Positions 1 to 12,621 of a stretch of 64,000 nucleotides of DNA are shown here, in pieces. The position numbers and the translations under genes are program-made. The notes under the pieces were generated by a model. It worked only from the letters and a program-made list of their open reading frames with translations, was not told where the DNA came from and searched no databases. Each line of letters opens with the position of its first letter. Positions within the stretch are counted from its first letter, which is position 1. Origin of the DNA: Xestospongia muta (lineage: Eukaryota > Porifera > Demospongiae > Haplosclerida > Petrosiidae); the NCBI GenBank assembly GCA_963693285.1, contig OY848919.1, positions 3,229,827 to 3,293,826 on the forward strand, in the 5' to 3' direction.

Positions 1-3000
1 CCTGCTGTACAAAAACAATCTTCCATAAGAAAATACCAATTTGTATAAAGTAATATACCATAGTTAATCATGACTGACAGATCCAAAATGTTTAATACTT
101 TACTCTTGAATGGTCTTAGATAAGCTTGAACAGTCACAAACACAAAATAAACTGGAAGAAATATGGAAAATGCAAGGAAGAACCTGTTTCCTCGATACAT
201 TGCATACAGTATGCATGCAAAAATTAACAAAAGTTGTCTAGTAGTAAACCAATATTGTTTATTGTATTTATAAGGAGCATGGATAGCTTCATATATTGGT
301 CGAAGATATTCTCTTATCTTGTTAAATTTCATTAGTAGACGACCAGTTAGAATTATTAACATGTAAGGTATTAGAAAGATACCAACTATCACTGATGTTA
401 CTATCATTAACACAAAATGTTCACCTTTTCCATATGTAATATAACCATCATTAAACCAAACCTTTGTAACTTGTTTTCTTGTACTTGAGTACAATTGAAC
501 AGGTGTGAAAATATCACCAATTGTTAATAACAGTTTTGTAAAGGAGAGATGTACAACAGTAACCAGTACTTGAACTGAGGAGTGAGCAATTCTGTTGGAA
601 ATTCTTACAGAAAAACGACTGAGGATAATGAGGACAACAACTATTATCAAGAGATAAAGTGGAAATAGTAAACTGAAGCCAGCTTTTTCTAATTCTGACA
701 TCCCATTGTAAAAACACAATGGAAAGCCAAGATTCAGATTTAATGTTGAAAGAAAGAACAGTGCTACTTTCATACCAAAACGAGTACCTTGAGAACATTG
801 CATATCCTTAATGGATAAAATATCTAATAATCCAGTGTTAGCTAACTGAGCATAGAATATAATTCCATTGAGTGTACCAATTGTTAATGTGAGTTTGAAA
901 ACATACAACAAGTAAATGAGGAGGGGACCAGCTACTGCATATAAGACTAGTGTCCACAACCACCAGTTACTACAATGTCTACATTCTTTAGAACCAAACA
1001 CTACACTGTAATTAACACCATTAACAGTAGAACACTTGCTACATAAAATTCCTTCTCTGTTATTAAGACACAATGATGAATTTGTGGATAAATCTTTAGA
1101 CATAATTTCAAATGTTTCATCATTTCTGTAATAAAAAACACTGAGATTAAGATCACCATTACAGTAGCCATGAGGACAATGTAAAGATAACATGAAAACA
1201 GATGTCTTGTTATGTTTTACAGAACCAACCCAAGAAGTAGTAGATGGTCTGTTTAATGTTCTAGTATTGATACTACAGTCAGGTGTGTAGCCAACAATGC
1301 CTAATAATTTGGATGATAGTAGATATGAACAGACACAGGATCCTGTTTTATTATTCAATTGAAAACCTGGTGGGCATGATTTTAATTTGATATCAAGAAT
1401 TGTACTATCTCTTAGTTCAGGTACAGTGAATTGTATGGCACCATCAGGTTTATCCAATGTACTGGTATCATTAGTATGTATTGTTATATTAATGAGAGTA
1501 CATTCATCAATTTCTTTTATAACTTGTGTATTTTCTCTCTCTGAAAGCCACCAGTTGATGTGTGTTAACCTGGTATGTGTGTTATTTACTGGTGTTATTG
1601 TAATAATGGAGTAAGTGTGATTACCTGCAGCATCAATTGCAGCAATTGAAATATTAAATGTCTCTCCAGGGTAAACTTCATGAGTTAATTTACATGTATG
1701 GTCTATTAAGTCACATAAAGTTATATTTACAGGAGTAGTAGAAACGTCCTTAATTCCATTTGAGAAAATTCTATTATAAACGTCAATTGCCTTTGAGTAG
1801 TTAAACCATTTCTCATCAAAAAAGCAATTGTACAGGTTTGGGGTATACACTGAGTTACCAGTAGTTGTGGCTTCATTACTTTTAAATAACACTGTTATAT
1901 TGTCATGTGAATGATTATAACTAACTTGAAATGAGCAGTATGTTTGAGTGAAAATATTCCCAAGGGCATATATAGCTCCTCCACTAGATAGAGCTTTGTT
2001 GTTTGTAAAGTTAGCTCGAAGTCCTTGGGTAAGGTAAATGACACTATCTCCTATTAACATAATAGCTGCTCCATTAATAGCTGTGTTGTTGTAAAAGACT
2101 ATATGTCCCTCTAGGGTGATATCAGATCTAATTGCCTCTATAACTGTACCAAAATTATAAGAGAAATTGCTGGGATTTTCTGCTGATCCATTTATTTTAG
2201 TGAAGTTAATATTCAATAATTGGAAGAGGCTAGCTTGTGAGAATTTAGCGGCAGTGTTTTCACAATTTTTTTGATTGTCTCCTGATACATCATTATTGTA
2301 TGCTTTTACAGACCCCATTAGAACTTGTATATGATTTCCAGTTGAAGGATATGAGGCTACAACTATGCAAGATCCTGAAGTTGAAGCTGTGCTCTTAGTA
2401 AATGTGACATTAGAAAATTTAAGCAAAATTGGAAGTTTTTTAACATTAATCATAGCCATATAAACAGCACCTTGTTGTTTCTCGAAAAATATACTTTTTC
2501 CTGAAGAATTAAAGGTCACATTAATCACTTGCAATAGATGATGTATTGTGCTGGTAGAATTTAACAGTGTATACTTAATAAAGTACATCATAAGTACAAT
2601 AGAACTCCCACGACATTTTCGAAGATTACCATTTGAAAGAAACACTGATTCATTGTAAATGACAGTCTGTGAGTGTTTAATGGTGTTCAAATGTAATACT
2701 AGCATTGCTCCTGCTGTAGAACCTGCATTGTCTTTAAACGTACATCTTGATATATTAACTTGAGCATTAATGTCATTTTGAGTATAGAGTATTGTAAGTC
2801 CTGCTGCATTGATGACTGGGTTCTTATGATAGCTACGTTTAAAAGAATTATAAAAATTTGTCGCACAAGTAAATGTATTATAAATTATGTACTCATAATT
2901 GTATGTAAAACTGGAGCTTATAATCAATACTTTATATTGGTTTATAATAGAGGACATCCTAGTTGAATTCTTATAAAACAATAACACTCCACTGCCTACA

Positions 3001-3608
3001 CTATAACCAGATTTATGCACTGCCTTTTCAACACCTTGTGAATACTTTACATTAACAGAATCCAAAGTACCATTAGGTAAATTAACAGCTACAATAGCAA
3101 ACCCATAGTACTGGGATATACTCACATCTCTCATAACAAGATAACTGATCTCAGTGAACACCAGTACAGCAGCATGATATTGTGTGAAGTAGACAAGAGA
3201 ACTGGTTGAGTTGATAATGTCAAGTTGTTCCTTATCAAGTGTAGTAAGGTTGCCACCACAACCAATAAATGTCACTCTCTGTAGAGTCAGACTACTACTT
3301 CCAGTGAAAGCAAATCCAATAGTTGAATGGCCATTATCATAAGTGGAATTGATACAGTGAATTGTAGTCATTGATTGGTTACCTTGTACAGTAAGTGAGT
3401 AGTTGGTATTAATGGTACACAAACTCCCATTACCACTAATATTGTAGAGAGTATCCAGGAGGAGAAGAGTAGTGTCACCAGTGTAATTATAGTGATGACA
3501 CAAGTATAACTGGAGGAGTTGATCTTGTGAAGTAATATTGATTACCTTATTACATTTACTACATATCAGTAGTAAGTGAAAGAGGAGTACCAACATAAGC
3601 CACTTCAT
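1..3608 (-). CDS. Array copy 1 (alpha type): beta-helix multi-pass membrane protein, C-terminus beyond window edge
   Basis: The reading frame opens with ATG at 3608-3606 and stays open to position 1, about 1200 codons, so only the last part (final helices and tail) is cut off by the window. It aligns with copy 6 (24751-28617) at a constant offset of 25009 at both ends. The only indels I noticed are compensating 3-base differences near 3340 and 3497. It has a hydrophobic signal peptide (MKWLMLVLLFHLLLICS), an asparagine-rich beta-helix ectodomain with many N-x-S/T sites, the CPPGF cysteine module and the start of the membrane domain. No lesion was seen by eye, but the 3' end is unseen. It is probably a functional surface receptor-like protein; its ligand is unknown. 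Confidence 0.8.
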   Translation of the reverse strand, partial: MKWLMLVLLFHLLLICSKCNKVINITSQDQLLQLYLCHHYNYTGDTTLLLLDTLYNISGNGSLCTINTNYSLTVQGNQSMTTIHCINSTYDNGHSTIGFAFTGSSSLTLQRVTFIGCGGNLTTLDKEQLDIINSTSSLVYFTQYHAAVLVFTEISYLVMRDVSISQYYGFAIVAVNLPNGTLDSVNVKYSQGVEKAVHKSGYSVGSGVLLFYKNSTRMSSIINQYKVLIISSSFTYNYEYIIYNTFTCATNFYNSFKRSYHKNPVINAAGLTILYTQNDINAQVNISRCTFKDNAGSTAGAMLVLHLNTIKHSQTVIYNESVFLSNGNLRKCRGSSIVLMMYFIKYTLLNSTSTIHHLLQVINVTFNSSGKSIFFEKQQGAVYMAMINVKKLPILLKFSNVTFTKSTASTSGSCIVVASYPSTGNHIQVLMGSVKAYNNDVSGDNQKNCENTAAKFSQASLFQLLNINFTKINGSAENPSNFSYNFGTVIEAIRSDITLEGHIVFYNNTAINGAAIMLIGDSVIYLTQGLRANFTNNKALSSGGAIYALGNIFTQTYCSFQVSYNHSHDNITVLFKSNEATTTGNSVYTPNLYNCFFDEKWFNYSKAIDVYNRIFSNGIKDVSTTPVNITLCDLIDHTCKLTHEVYPGETFNISIAAIDAAGNHTYSIITITPVNNTHTRLTHINWWLSERENTQVIKEIDECTLINITIHTNDTSTLDKPDGAIQFTVPELRDSTILDIKLKSCPPGFQLNNKTGSCVCSYLLSSKLLGIVGYTPDCSINTRTLNRPSTTSWVGSVKHNKTSVFMLSLHCPHGYCNGDLNLSVFYYRNDETFEIMSKDLSTNSSLCLNNREGILCSKCSTVNGVNYSVVFGSKECRHCSNWWLWTLVLYAVAGPLLIYLLYVFKLTLTIGTLNGIIFYAQLANTGLLDILSIKDMQCSQGTRFGMKVALFFLSTLNLNLGFPLCFYNGMSELEKAGFSLLFPLYLLIIVVVLIILSRFSVRISNRIAHSSVQVLVTVVHLSFTKLLLTIGDIFTPVQLYSSTRKQVTKVWFNDGYITYGKGEHFVLMIVTSVIVGIFLIPYMLIILTGRLLMKFNKIREYLRPIYEAIHAPYKYNKQYWFTTRQLLLIFACILYAMYRGNRFFLAFSIFLPVYFVFVTVQAYLRPFKSKVLNILDLSVMINYGILLYTNWYFLMEDCFCTA

Positions 3609-4650
3609 GTTGTCAGTGATCTACTTGATCCAGGTATCAATGACTACTTCACCAAATTTATAATATGCGATTATTTTTTTGGTTAGACTGTTGATAAATA
3701 ATGATAATTGAAATGTATAAAATTTATTATATTGTTGAGAAAACAGGTTTTTATATGAAAGGATTTTGAAAGTATCAACTCTTTTAATTGTAAAGAATTG
3801 ATTTGCCAAACAATTTATTGATCTAATAGGACTTGTAATCACAACATTTCCATTGTAAGACAATTATCATGTGTCTTAAATACAATCAAAGATGTCTTTA
3901 AAATATTGTGTAAACTAACTGATAATTTGTATGATGAGTGAAAATAAAATTTAATTGATACTAGCTTTACAAAAGAAAAGTTTTTAATACAATTAAGTTA
4001 TATAGCAAAACTGTATTTACAATTCTCTCTTTTCTAAGGCAATTTCTATATTACTTAAACAATTAATTTTGCATCTGACTATTGGACTTTTTGTGAAGAA
4101 AATAATATTTTTATTCATCTTCCTAGTCAAAATATTACAATCTGTGTTATATGCATATTACCATATGTTATATTACCATAAATATGTTATACATGTTGAG
4201 TGTATGCATTATTAAATATAACTTTGTTTCAAGAGGTAATGTTAGTATTCTGTTACACAACAACTACACTGGAGATAGCTCACTGTTTCAAGAGGCAATA
4301 TTTGCACTATTAGTTACAACCCAAACCAGTAATCTACATTATACTTTATTTGAAGTGTAAAGGGATTATTATCATCAAATAAAATTATATTACTTTCATT
4401 TATGTCACTATGACTTATTGTATTTGAATTGTATAGAATTATTGTTGTCAGACCACTTCATGCCTGTTAATTTAAAACAATACAAATTTTGATCACAATA
4501 CATATAAACTAAACATACAATTTAAAATGAAAGTGAAACAAAAGAATATGTAATTTAACGAAAACCAATCTTTGCCTGAGAAAAATAAATTAAATAACAA
4601 AATTTGAAATATTCATATTCACAATATAATGTAATTAATATACAAGTTTG
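3609..4650. repeat. Intergenic module: alpha 5' flank plus beta 3' flank, duplicated four times
   Basis: This roughly 1-kb spacer is nearly identical to 28618-29654, 30913-31950 and 42905-43766 (the last shortened by about 180 bases near 43600). In each case it sits between an alpha 5' end and a beta 3' end, or a scar of one. It must contain the alpha promoter. An 80-codon ORF on the gene strand (3863-3621) ends 12 bases before the alpha ATG. Its differences between copies are mostly amino-acid changing, so I treat it as leader sequence or a possible uORF rather than a gene. I see no other gene in it. Confidence 0.75.
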
Positions 4651-7600
4651 TTATGGACTTATAAGTGGTTCACGATATTCAGAGTAACTATCATCAAAAA
4701 ATGAGGAGTCAAACTTTTCTCTAAAATGTCTACGACGTGACAATGGTTTTGAATTCTTTTTAAGACATTGAATTTTCTTCATTATGTTTTGAACAACATT
4801 GATACAACCTCTGAAACGAGTTTGTTGTCCAGTAACTAACACAATATGATAAAACAAAACTACCAAAAAAATAAACATCGTAATATATACAAATATGGCA
4901 TCAAGTACTGCTGCTGTGCAAAGGTGTCCCTCATCAATAAAATACCAATTAGTACATATAAACATACCATAATTGATCATTACAAAAAGATCTAAAATAT
5001 TTATTATCTTGTTCTTAAATGGTCTTAGATAAGCTTGAACAGTGACAAACACAAAGTAAACAGGTACAACAATAGAGAAAGGAAGTAAGAGATTTGTTCC
5101 TCGATATATGGTGTAAACAATGTACACAAAAATCAGTAGAAGTTGTCTAGCAGTAAACCAATATTGTTTGTTGTATTTATAAGGAGCATGGATAGCTTCA
5201 TATATTGGTCGAAGATATTCTCTTATCTTGTTAGATTTCATTAGTAGACGACCAGTTAGAATTATTAACATGTAAGGTATTAGAAAGATACCCACTATCA
5301 CTGATGTTACTATCATTAACTTCATGTGGTTTGTGTCACCATATGTAACATTGCCATCATTGAACCATACATAAAATGGTTCATTTATATTACTACTGTA
5401 CAATTGGACTGGAGTGAAAACATCAAAGAGTGCTAGTAATAATTTTGTGAAGGAAAGATGTATAACAGTAACCATTATTTGAACTGAGGAGTGAGCTATT
5501 CTGCTAGAAAGCCTTAGAGAAAAACGACTTAGGATAATGAGGACAACAACTATTGTCAGGAGATAGAGTGGAAATAGTAAACTGAAACCAGCTTTCCATA
5601 ACTCTGTCATCCCATTGTAAAAACATAGAGGAAAACCAAGATTCAGATTCAACATTGAAAGAAAAAACATTGCCACATTCACACCATTATATGTTTCCTG
5701 TGAACATTGCTTGTATTTAATAGATAGAATAGTTAATAAACCAGCATTAGACACTTGAGCATAAAATATAATACCATTGAGTGTACCAGTTGTTAAAGTA
5801 AGCCTGAGAGCATATAACAGGTAAATAAGGAAGAGACCAGCTACTGCATAGAGGAGTAGTGTCCACAACCACCAGTTACTACATTGTCTACATTCTGTAG
5901 AACCAAAAACCACACTGTAATCATTTGAACAACTACTACACAAAATTCCATCTCTGTTATTAAAACATAATGATGAAGTCAGTGAGAAATCTTTAGACAT
6001 TAATTCAAATATTCCATTGTTTTTGTAATGAAAAACACTGAAGTGAAAGTCAGTGTTACAAAAGCCATGATGACAGTGTAAAGATAATAGAAATGCTGAT
6101 GTATTGTTTATTGAAGCAATCCATGAAGATATTATTGGTCTGTTAACATTCACAAGATCCTGTTATATTATTTAATTTAAAACCAGGTGGACATAATTTT
6201 AGATTAATTGTAACAACAGTTGTATTTGTTATACTGGGTATTGTAAATAAGAGGTTACCTTGATAAGGCAATAAACTGGAATCATTAGTGTGTATAGTGA
6301 CATTAATAAGAGTACAATCATCAGTTTCACTTATGACTTGTGTATTTTCTCTCTCTGAAAACCACCAATTACTGTGAATATAACCAGCATGTGTTTTCTT
6401 TACTGGAGCTATAGTAACAATGGCATAACTATGGTGTCCTATAGCATCAATGGCAGCCATTGAAAAAGTAATCATCTGTCCAGGATAAGCTTCAAGTGAA
6501 TATGGTATACTAAAATTGTATGAGTCACATATGATAAGGTTTCTTGGAGTAGTAGATACTTCAAAGGTATCATTTGGCATTAAAGTGAAGATGGTATTAT
6601 AAATATCTCTAGCCATTGTAGAGTTAATCCAATCAGAGCTCATATAACAGTCATACAATTTCGATGAAAAAATAGAGTTGCCTGTGACAGTTGCTCTATT
6701 GTTTTCAAATAACACTGTTATATCATCATACTGTGTAGTGTTAACTTGAAATGTACAATAGGTTTCACTAAATGTGTTTGCAAGAGCATATATAGCTCCT
6801 CCACTAGATAGAACTTTGTTGTGTGTAAAGTTAGCTTGAAGTCCTTGAGTTAGGTAGATGACACTATCTCCAATTAATGTAACAGCTGCTCCATTAATAC
6901 CTGTATTGTTATGAAAGACTATATGTCCCTCTAGAGTAATATCAGATCGAATTGCCTCTATAATTGTACCATAATTAGAGACAAATATGCTAGGGCTCTG
7001 AGTTGATCCTTTAATTGTGATCTTAACATCAGATAATTGGAAAAGATTTACTGGTGAGAAAGTTGGCATAAGAGAAAGTCTAGGTGAAATAGTGTTGCTC
7101 ACTACAACAGACTCCATTACAAAATATACTTTATTTTGATATGAAGGATAAGAAGCAGCAAATACACAAACAGCTGAAGTTGTTGCTTGATTGTTTTTAA
7201 AGTGGACATTAAAAAATTTAAAGTGGAGAGGAAGTTCTTTAGCATTAATTACAGCCATGTACATGAGACCATGTTGTTCTTCACTTACAAAGCTACTCTG
7301 ATCATATCTAAAAATTACATCAATGATTTGTATTGGAGTGAGCCCATTGCTAGCAGTCTCATTCATTGATAACATGGACTGACGATCAAAGAAGATAATT
7401 AACACAATACCACTTCCATGGCACTTTTGATGGATACCATTTGAGTCAAATATTGTGTGGTTGTTAATAAGCGTTTGTGAGTTTTTTATTGTGTTCACAT
7501 TTAATATTAGAATTGCTCCAGCTATAGAACCAATATTATCTTTGAATGTACATTGTGATATAGTAACATAAACTGCAGTGTCATTTTGAGTATAGAGTAT

Positions 7601-8419
7601 TGTAAGTCCTGCAGCATTGATGACTGATTTAGGAGATACTTGGTGAATATGTGAATTGTAAAAGTCAGTGGCACATGTGAATCCATGGTTGTATATAAAG
7701 TCATTATTGTGTATGAATTTAGAGGCTACAATATCTACTTTGTATATGTTATTAAGAAAATGCCTCCTAGATAAATGTTTATACAATAACAATACTCCAC
7801 ACCCAACACTATATTCAGGTTTATGTAATATGTTTTCATTACCTTGAGAACTTACTACATTAATGGAATCCAAAGTACCATTAGGTAAGTTAACAACTAC
7901 AATAGCAAATCCATAGTACTGGGATATACTCACATCTCTCATAACAAGATAACTGATCTCAGTGAACACCAGTACAGCAGCATGATATTGTGTGAAGTAG
8001 ACAAGAGAACTGGTAGAGTTAATAATGTCAAGTTGATCTTTATCAAGAGTAGTAAGGTTAGCACCACAACCAGTAAATGTCACTCTCTGTAGAGTCAGAC
8101 TACTACTTCCAGTGAAGGCAAATCCAATAGTTGGAAGGATAGTGTTAACATAAGTAGAAGAGATACATTGAACAGTAGCCATTGAGTGGTTGCCTTGTAT
8201 GTTAAGTGAGTAGTTGGTATTAATGGTACACCAACTCCCATTACCACTAATATTGTAGAGAGTATCCAGGAGGAGAAGAGTAGTGTCACTAGTGTAATTA
8301 TAGTGACGACACAAGTATAACTGGAGGAGATGATCTTGTGAAGTAACATTGATTACCTTATTACATTTACTACATATCAGTAGTAAGTGAAAGAGAAGTA
8401 CCAACATAAACCACTTCAT
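4651..8419 (-). pseudogene. Array copy 2 (beta type), frame broken by a 62-bp deletion
   Basis: The ATG at 8419-8417 is chosen because it matches the start (MKWF) of all copies; the frame is open five codons upstream only from a GTG. The frame runs about 758 codons from this ATG to TAA at 6143. A second frame, overlapping by about 11 bases, continues to 4651 and encodes the cysteine neck, membrane domain and tail. Alignment with the beta copy at 43767-47597 shows 62 bases missing between about 6146 and 6147, just after the GSCEC motif. The length difference between the two copies (3769 against 3831) is exactly 62. Everything else is well preserved, so the loss is recent. If translated, it would give a secreted ectodomain without membrane anchor. 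Confidence 0.85.
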
Positions 8420-9737
8420 GTTATCAGTGAACACAAGATACTTAATCTAGTAACTCAACTTCACCATTTAAACTAGTCAATTGTTTACCAATGGTGTAAA
8501 GTTGCTGATAAAGGTGTTGTAAATTCCAACGCAAATATACTGTTTACAAAAGTCTGACTAAGCATTATAAAATGAATTGATTGACAATCTATATATGGTT
8601 GGTGAAAGTGAATTTATCATATAATCAATCCCCTTAGGATGTGTTTATTAAAACAATTTTAGATTAGAGAATTGTTTTGACTACACTGATTATTAAGGTT
8701 TCATTATTCTTGTATATAATACAACTTGAATACACGACTTAGTAAAATGTTTTTCGTAAATTGTATTTCCCAAAAAGATAACAGAAATATAAAGTGTAAG
8801 ACATACAGTCCTGAGTCATGTTGGTGGTTTTGTATTCAAAATAGTAGAAACAACTCCGTTACAATCTAACCATTGCTCTACTATCGCCTGTTTGGGTGAT
8901 GTTATCATAGAGTACATAGTAACAATATAGTTCTGTTATAACAGCATCTTTCTTACTTTGTACACCAGAGAGAAAATGAAGATCACAATGATTCCTTCAT
9001 ATGAAATATCTGAATATGTATTTGATTAATAAGTAATTCTTAGATATTATTGTAACATGTTCTTCTAAACACCTTGTTAAACAGCTATCCAATATTAAAT
9101 CCTTTTACTCACAACTCTAAACCAGTCTGTGTTACCCCTGGCTATAATATATAATAAGAGCTAAAGAGCAGTGCCAATACATGAAATGTTTGAACAAGAT
9201 TTTTGTTACCTTTTAGTTAAGAAATCTTGATTTCAGCAAGTAACTCATTGTCTTCAAAAGATACTAGTGATATTTGACCTTGGAGCCATTCTTAAACAAT
9301 GTTATTACATAGTTCATGTCACAGATTTTTAACCTATTAACTATAGTATTATAAAAAGGCTGTTGTGAACTACTTAACTCACTAGTTTAAGATGTCAGAA
9401 CATTACAAATTAATTGATAGTTCTATTGCAAAAATTGTAGCCATTCAATGTAGCTGATTTAAATTAAAATTCCTAATGGAAAATATTGTCTTCAAATAAA
9501 TTACAGTCTCTGTTTATCATTATATTTCTGACCGTCGTATTAATTTACCTTAATCAAAAGAACATTGTACATTATTAATTGTTTTATTGTATTCATTATA
9601 GACACTGAATATCTCTTTAAAGAGCTTGAATAATAGTTGATCTTACCTCAAAAGACGTTCAAGTTACCCCATTCTTGTAGTAGGATGTTAAGTTATAAAA
9701 AGTTTATGAAATCAATTATTAACAAACATAAACTGCA
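8420..9737. repeat. Beta-type 5' flank, also found at 47598-50280 and 55835-57360
   Basis: This is non-coding sequence upstream of copy 2. The same sequence recurs upstream of copy 10 (interrupted there by a transposon at 47775-49129) and, more diverged, upstream of copy 11. No ORF or RNA gene is visible. The homology stops abruptly at about 9732, where it abuts the truncated 3' end of copy 3, marking a recombination breakpoint. Confidence 0.7.
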
Positions 9738-12621
9738 GTGCCATTTTGAGTTTTTATTAAGACATTGAGTCATTTTCTTCATTAATCTTTGAACAACATT
9801 GATGTAACCTATAAAACGAGCTTGTTGTCCAGTAAGTAACACTATATGATAGAACACAACTACAGAGAAAATAAACATCATTATATATACAAATATGGCA
9901 TCAAACACTGCTGCTGTGCAAAGGTGTCCCTCATTAATTAAATACCAATTAGTACATAAGAACATACCATAGTTGATCATTACAGAAAGATCTAAAATAT
10001 TAATTACTTTGTTTTTAAATGGACTTAAATGAGCTTGAACAGTGACAAATGTAAGATAAATGGGTAGAACAACAGAGAAAGGAAGTAAAACATTACTGCC
10101 ACGATAAATAGTATACATAATGTACTCAAATATCAGGAAGAGTTGTCTAGCAGTAAACCAATATTGTTTGTTCTATTTATAAGGAGCATGGATAGCTTCA
10201 TATATTGGTCGAAGATATTCTCTTATCTTGTTAGATCTCATTAGTAGATGACCAGTTAGAATTATTAACATGTAAGGTATTAGAAAGATACCCACTATCA
10301 CTGATGTTACTATCATTAACTTCATGTGGTTTGCATCACCGTATGTAACACTACCATCATAGAAGCAAATATTTTTTGATTTATTCATAGTACTATTGTA
10401 TAACTCAACAGGTATGAAGGTGTCAAAAAGTGCTATTAGTAATTTTGAGAAAGAGAGGTGTACAACAGTTACCAGTACTTGAACTGATGAGTGAGCTATT
10501 CTGTTGAAAGCCTTAGAGAAAAACGGCTGAGGATAATGAGGACAACAACTATTATCAAGAGATAAACTGGAAATAGTAAATTAAGACCAGCTTTCCAAGA
10601 CTCTGTTATCCCATTGTAAAAACACAGTGGAAAACCAAGATTCAGATTCATAATAGAAATAAAAAACATTGCAAAATTTTTAATGCGGTAACATTGACTA
10701 GACAAAACATCATATAAGCCAGTGTTAGCCACCTGAACATAGAATATAATTCCATTGATTGTACCAGTTGCTAATGTAAGTCTGAGAGCATATAACAGGT
10801 AAATGAGGAGGAAACCAGCTAAAGCATAGAGAACTAGTGTCCACAACCACCAGTTACTACATTGTCTACATTTTGTAGAACCAAACACTACACTGTAATT
10901 AACACCATTAACAGTAGAACATTTACTACATAAAATTCCTTCTCTTTTGTAAAGACACAATGATGAAGTTATAGAAAAATCTTTAGTGGTAAGCACAAAT
11001 GTGTTATTTTTGTATTGAAAAACATTGAAAATACTTTTACTGTTTCAATATCCATGTGGACAATGTGATGAAAAAAGAAAGACTGACGATTCTTCATTGC
11101 TGATTCCAGCCCATGGATTTGATTCAATTGGCCTGTTAAATGTTATAGTATTAATACTACAGTTAGGAGTGTAGCCAACAATATTTAATGATGATAAAAT
11201 ATGTGAGCAAATGCATGAACCCGTTTGCAAACTCAATTCAAAACCAGGTGGACAAGATTTTAAATTGATATTAACAACTGTTATATTAACAATACTAGGT
11301 ATGCTTTAATAGATTCCAATAAAAAGGATATTTTATTCTTCTCTGTTGATGGAAATGAAACTGCATATATACAAGATCCAGATATTGAAGCTTGGTTACC
11401 CTTAAAGATAACATGAGAAAATTTGAAACACATTGGTATTTCTTTAACATTCTTGACAGCAATAAAAACAACACCTAGTTGATTGTTTGTGTATAAAACA
11501 TTTCTATATGAGAATGTAAATTGAACGCTAATTAGCTGTAGAGGACAATATGTTTTATCAGTAGCAATTGATGATGACTTGGAAAGCCTATCAAAGAATA
11601 ACACAAGACCACTTCCATGACATTTTTGATCACTCCCATTTGAGTCAAACTCTGATTTTGTAATAACAATCTGTGAATGTGTTACCGAATTTAGATATAA
11701 TACAAGTATTGCTCCTGCTATAGAACCAAGACTGTCACTGAATTTACAATGTGATATATCAATGTTGGTTTTGACATTCTTTCCGATGTTAAATATTGTA
11801 AGTCCTGCAGCATTGATGACTGGTTTATGAAAATCTTTGCATATAGAAGAATTGTATAGATCTGTAACACACACATATCCGTAGGAGGCTATGAAGTCAA
11901 AATTGTATGAAAAAGTAGAATTTGTAATTATTAACTTATATTGGTTTGTATAGGAGAGTATTTTGGGTGCTCCTTGATACATTAACAAAACTCCACTACC
12001 AACACTGTACCTATTTTTGTGCTTTGCTACCGTTTCAACACCTTGTGAGCCATATATATTAATGGAATCCAAATTACCATTAGGTAAGTTGACAGCTAAA
12101 ATAGCAAACCCATACTACTGGGATATATTCACATCTCTCATAACAAGATAACTGATCTCAGTGAACACCAATACAGCAGCATGATATTGTGTGAAGTAGA
12201 CAAGAGAACTGGTAGAGTTGATAATGTCAAGCTGTTCTTTATCAAGAGTAGTAAGGTTAGCACCACAACCAGTAAATGTCACTCTCTGTAGAGTAAGACT
12301 ACTATTTCCATTGAAAGCAAATCCAATAGTTGGATGGGTAGTGTTAACGTGATTGGAAGAATTACATTGAATAGTAGTAGCCATTGAGTGGTTACCTTGT
12401 ATGGTGAGGGAATAGTTGGTATTAATGTTACACAAACTCCCATTACCACTAATATTGTAGACTGTATCCAGGAGGAGAAGAGTAGTGTCACCAGTGTAAT
12501 TATAATGATGACACAAGTATAACTGGAGGAGATGATCTTGTGAAAAAACATTAATTACCTTATTACATTCACTACATATCAGTAGTAAGTGAAAGAAGAG
12601 TACCAACAAAAGCCACTTCAT
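9738..12621 (-). pseudogene. Array copy 3 (gamma type), multiply disabled pseudogene
   Basis: ATG at 12621. The copy is closest to the gamma genes at 19511 and 33813. Visible lesions are: Tyr to TAG at 12115-12117 (after the ISQ motif), a large internal deletion at about 11300-11310 joining SIKAY directly to the IVNITVV segment, Cys to TGA at 11045-11047, a 1-bp deletion near 10505, and Tyr to TAG at 10173-10175. The 3' end is replaced at about 9738-9748: the tail motif is missing and beta 5' flank begins. A patch of about 20 bases at the junction resembles the interior of a family gene near 7566-7590. The gene is clearly dead. Membrane-domain fragments remain at 9745-10118, 10173-10388 and 10496-10996. 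Confidence 0.9.

Noticed and set aside
4151..4360. Plus-strand ORF of about 69 codons, with relatives at 29160, 31449 and 43447
   Set aside because: Lies in the duplicated spacer, differs in length and frame between copies, and has no recognisable motif.
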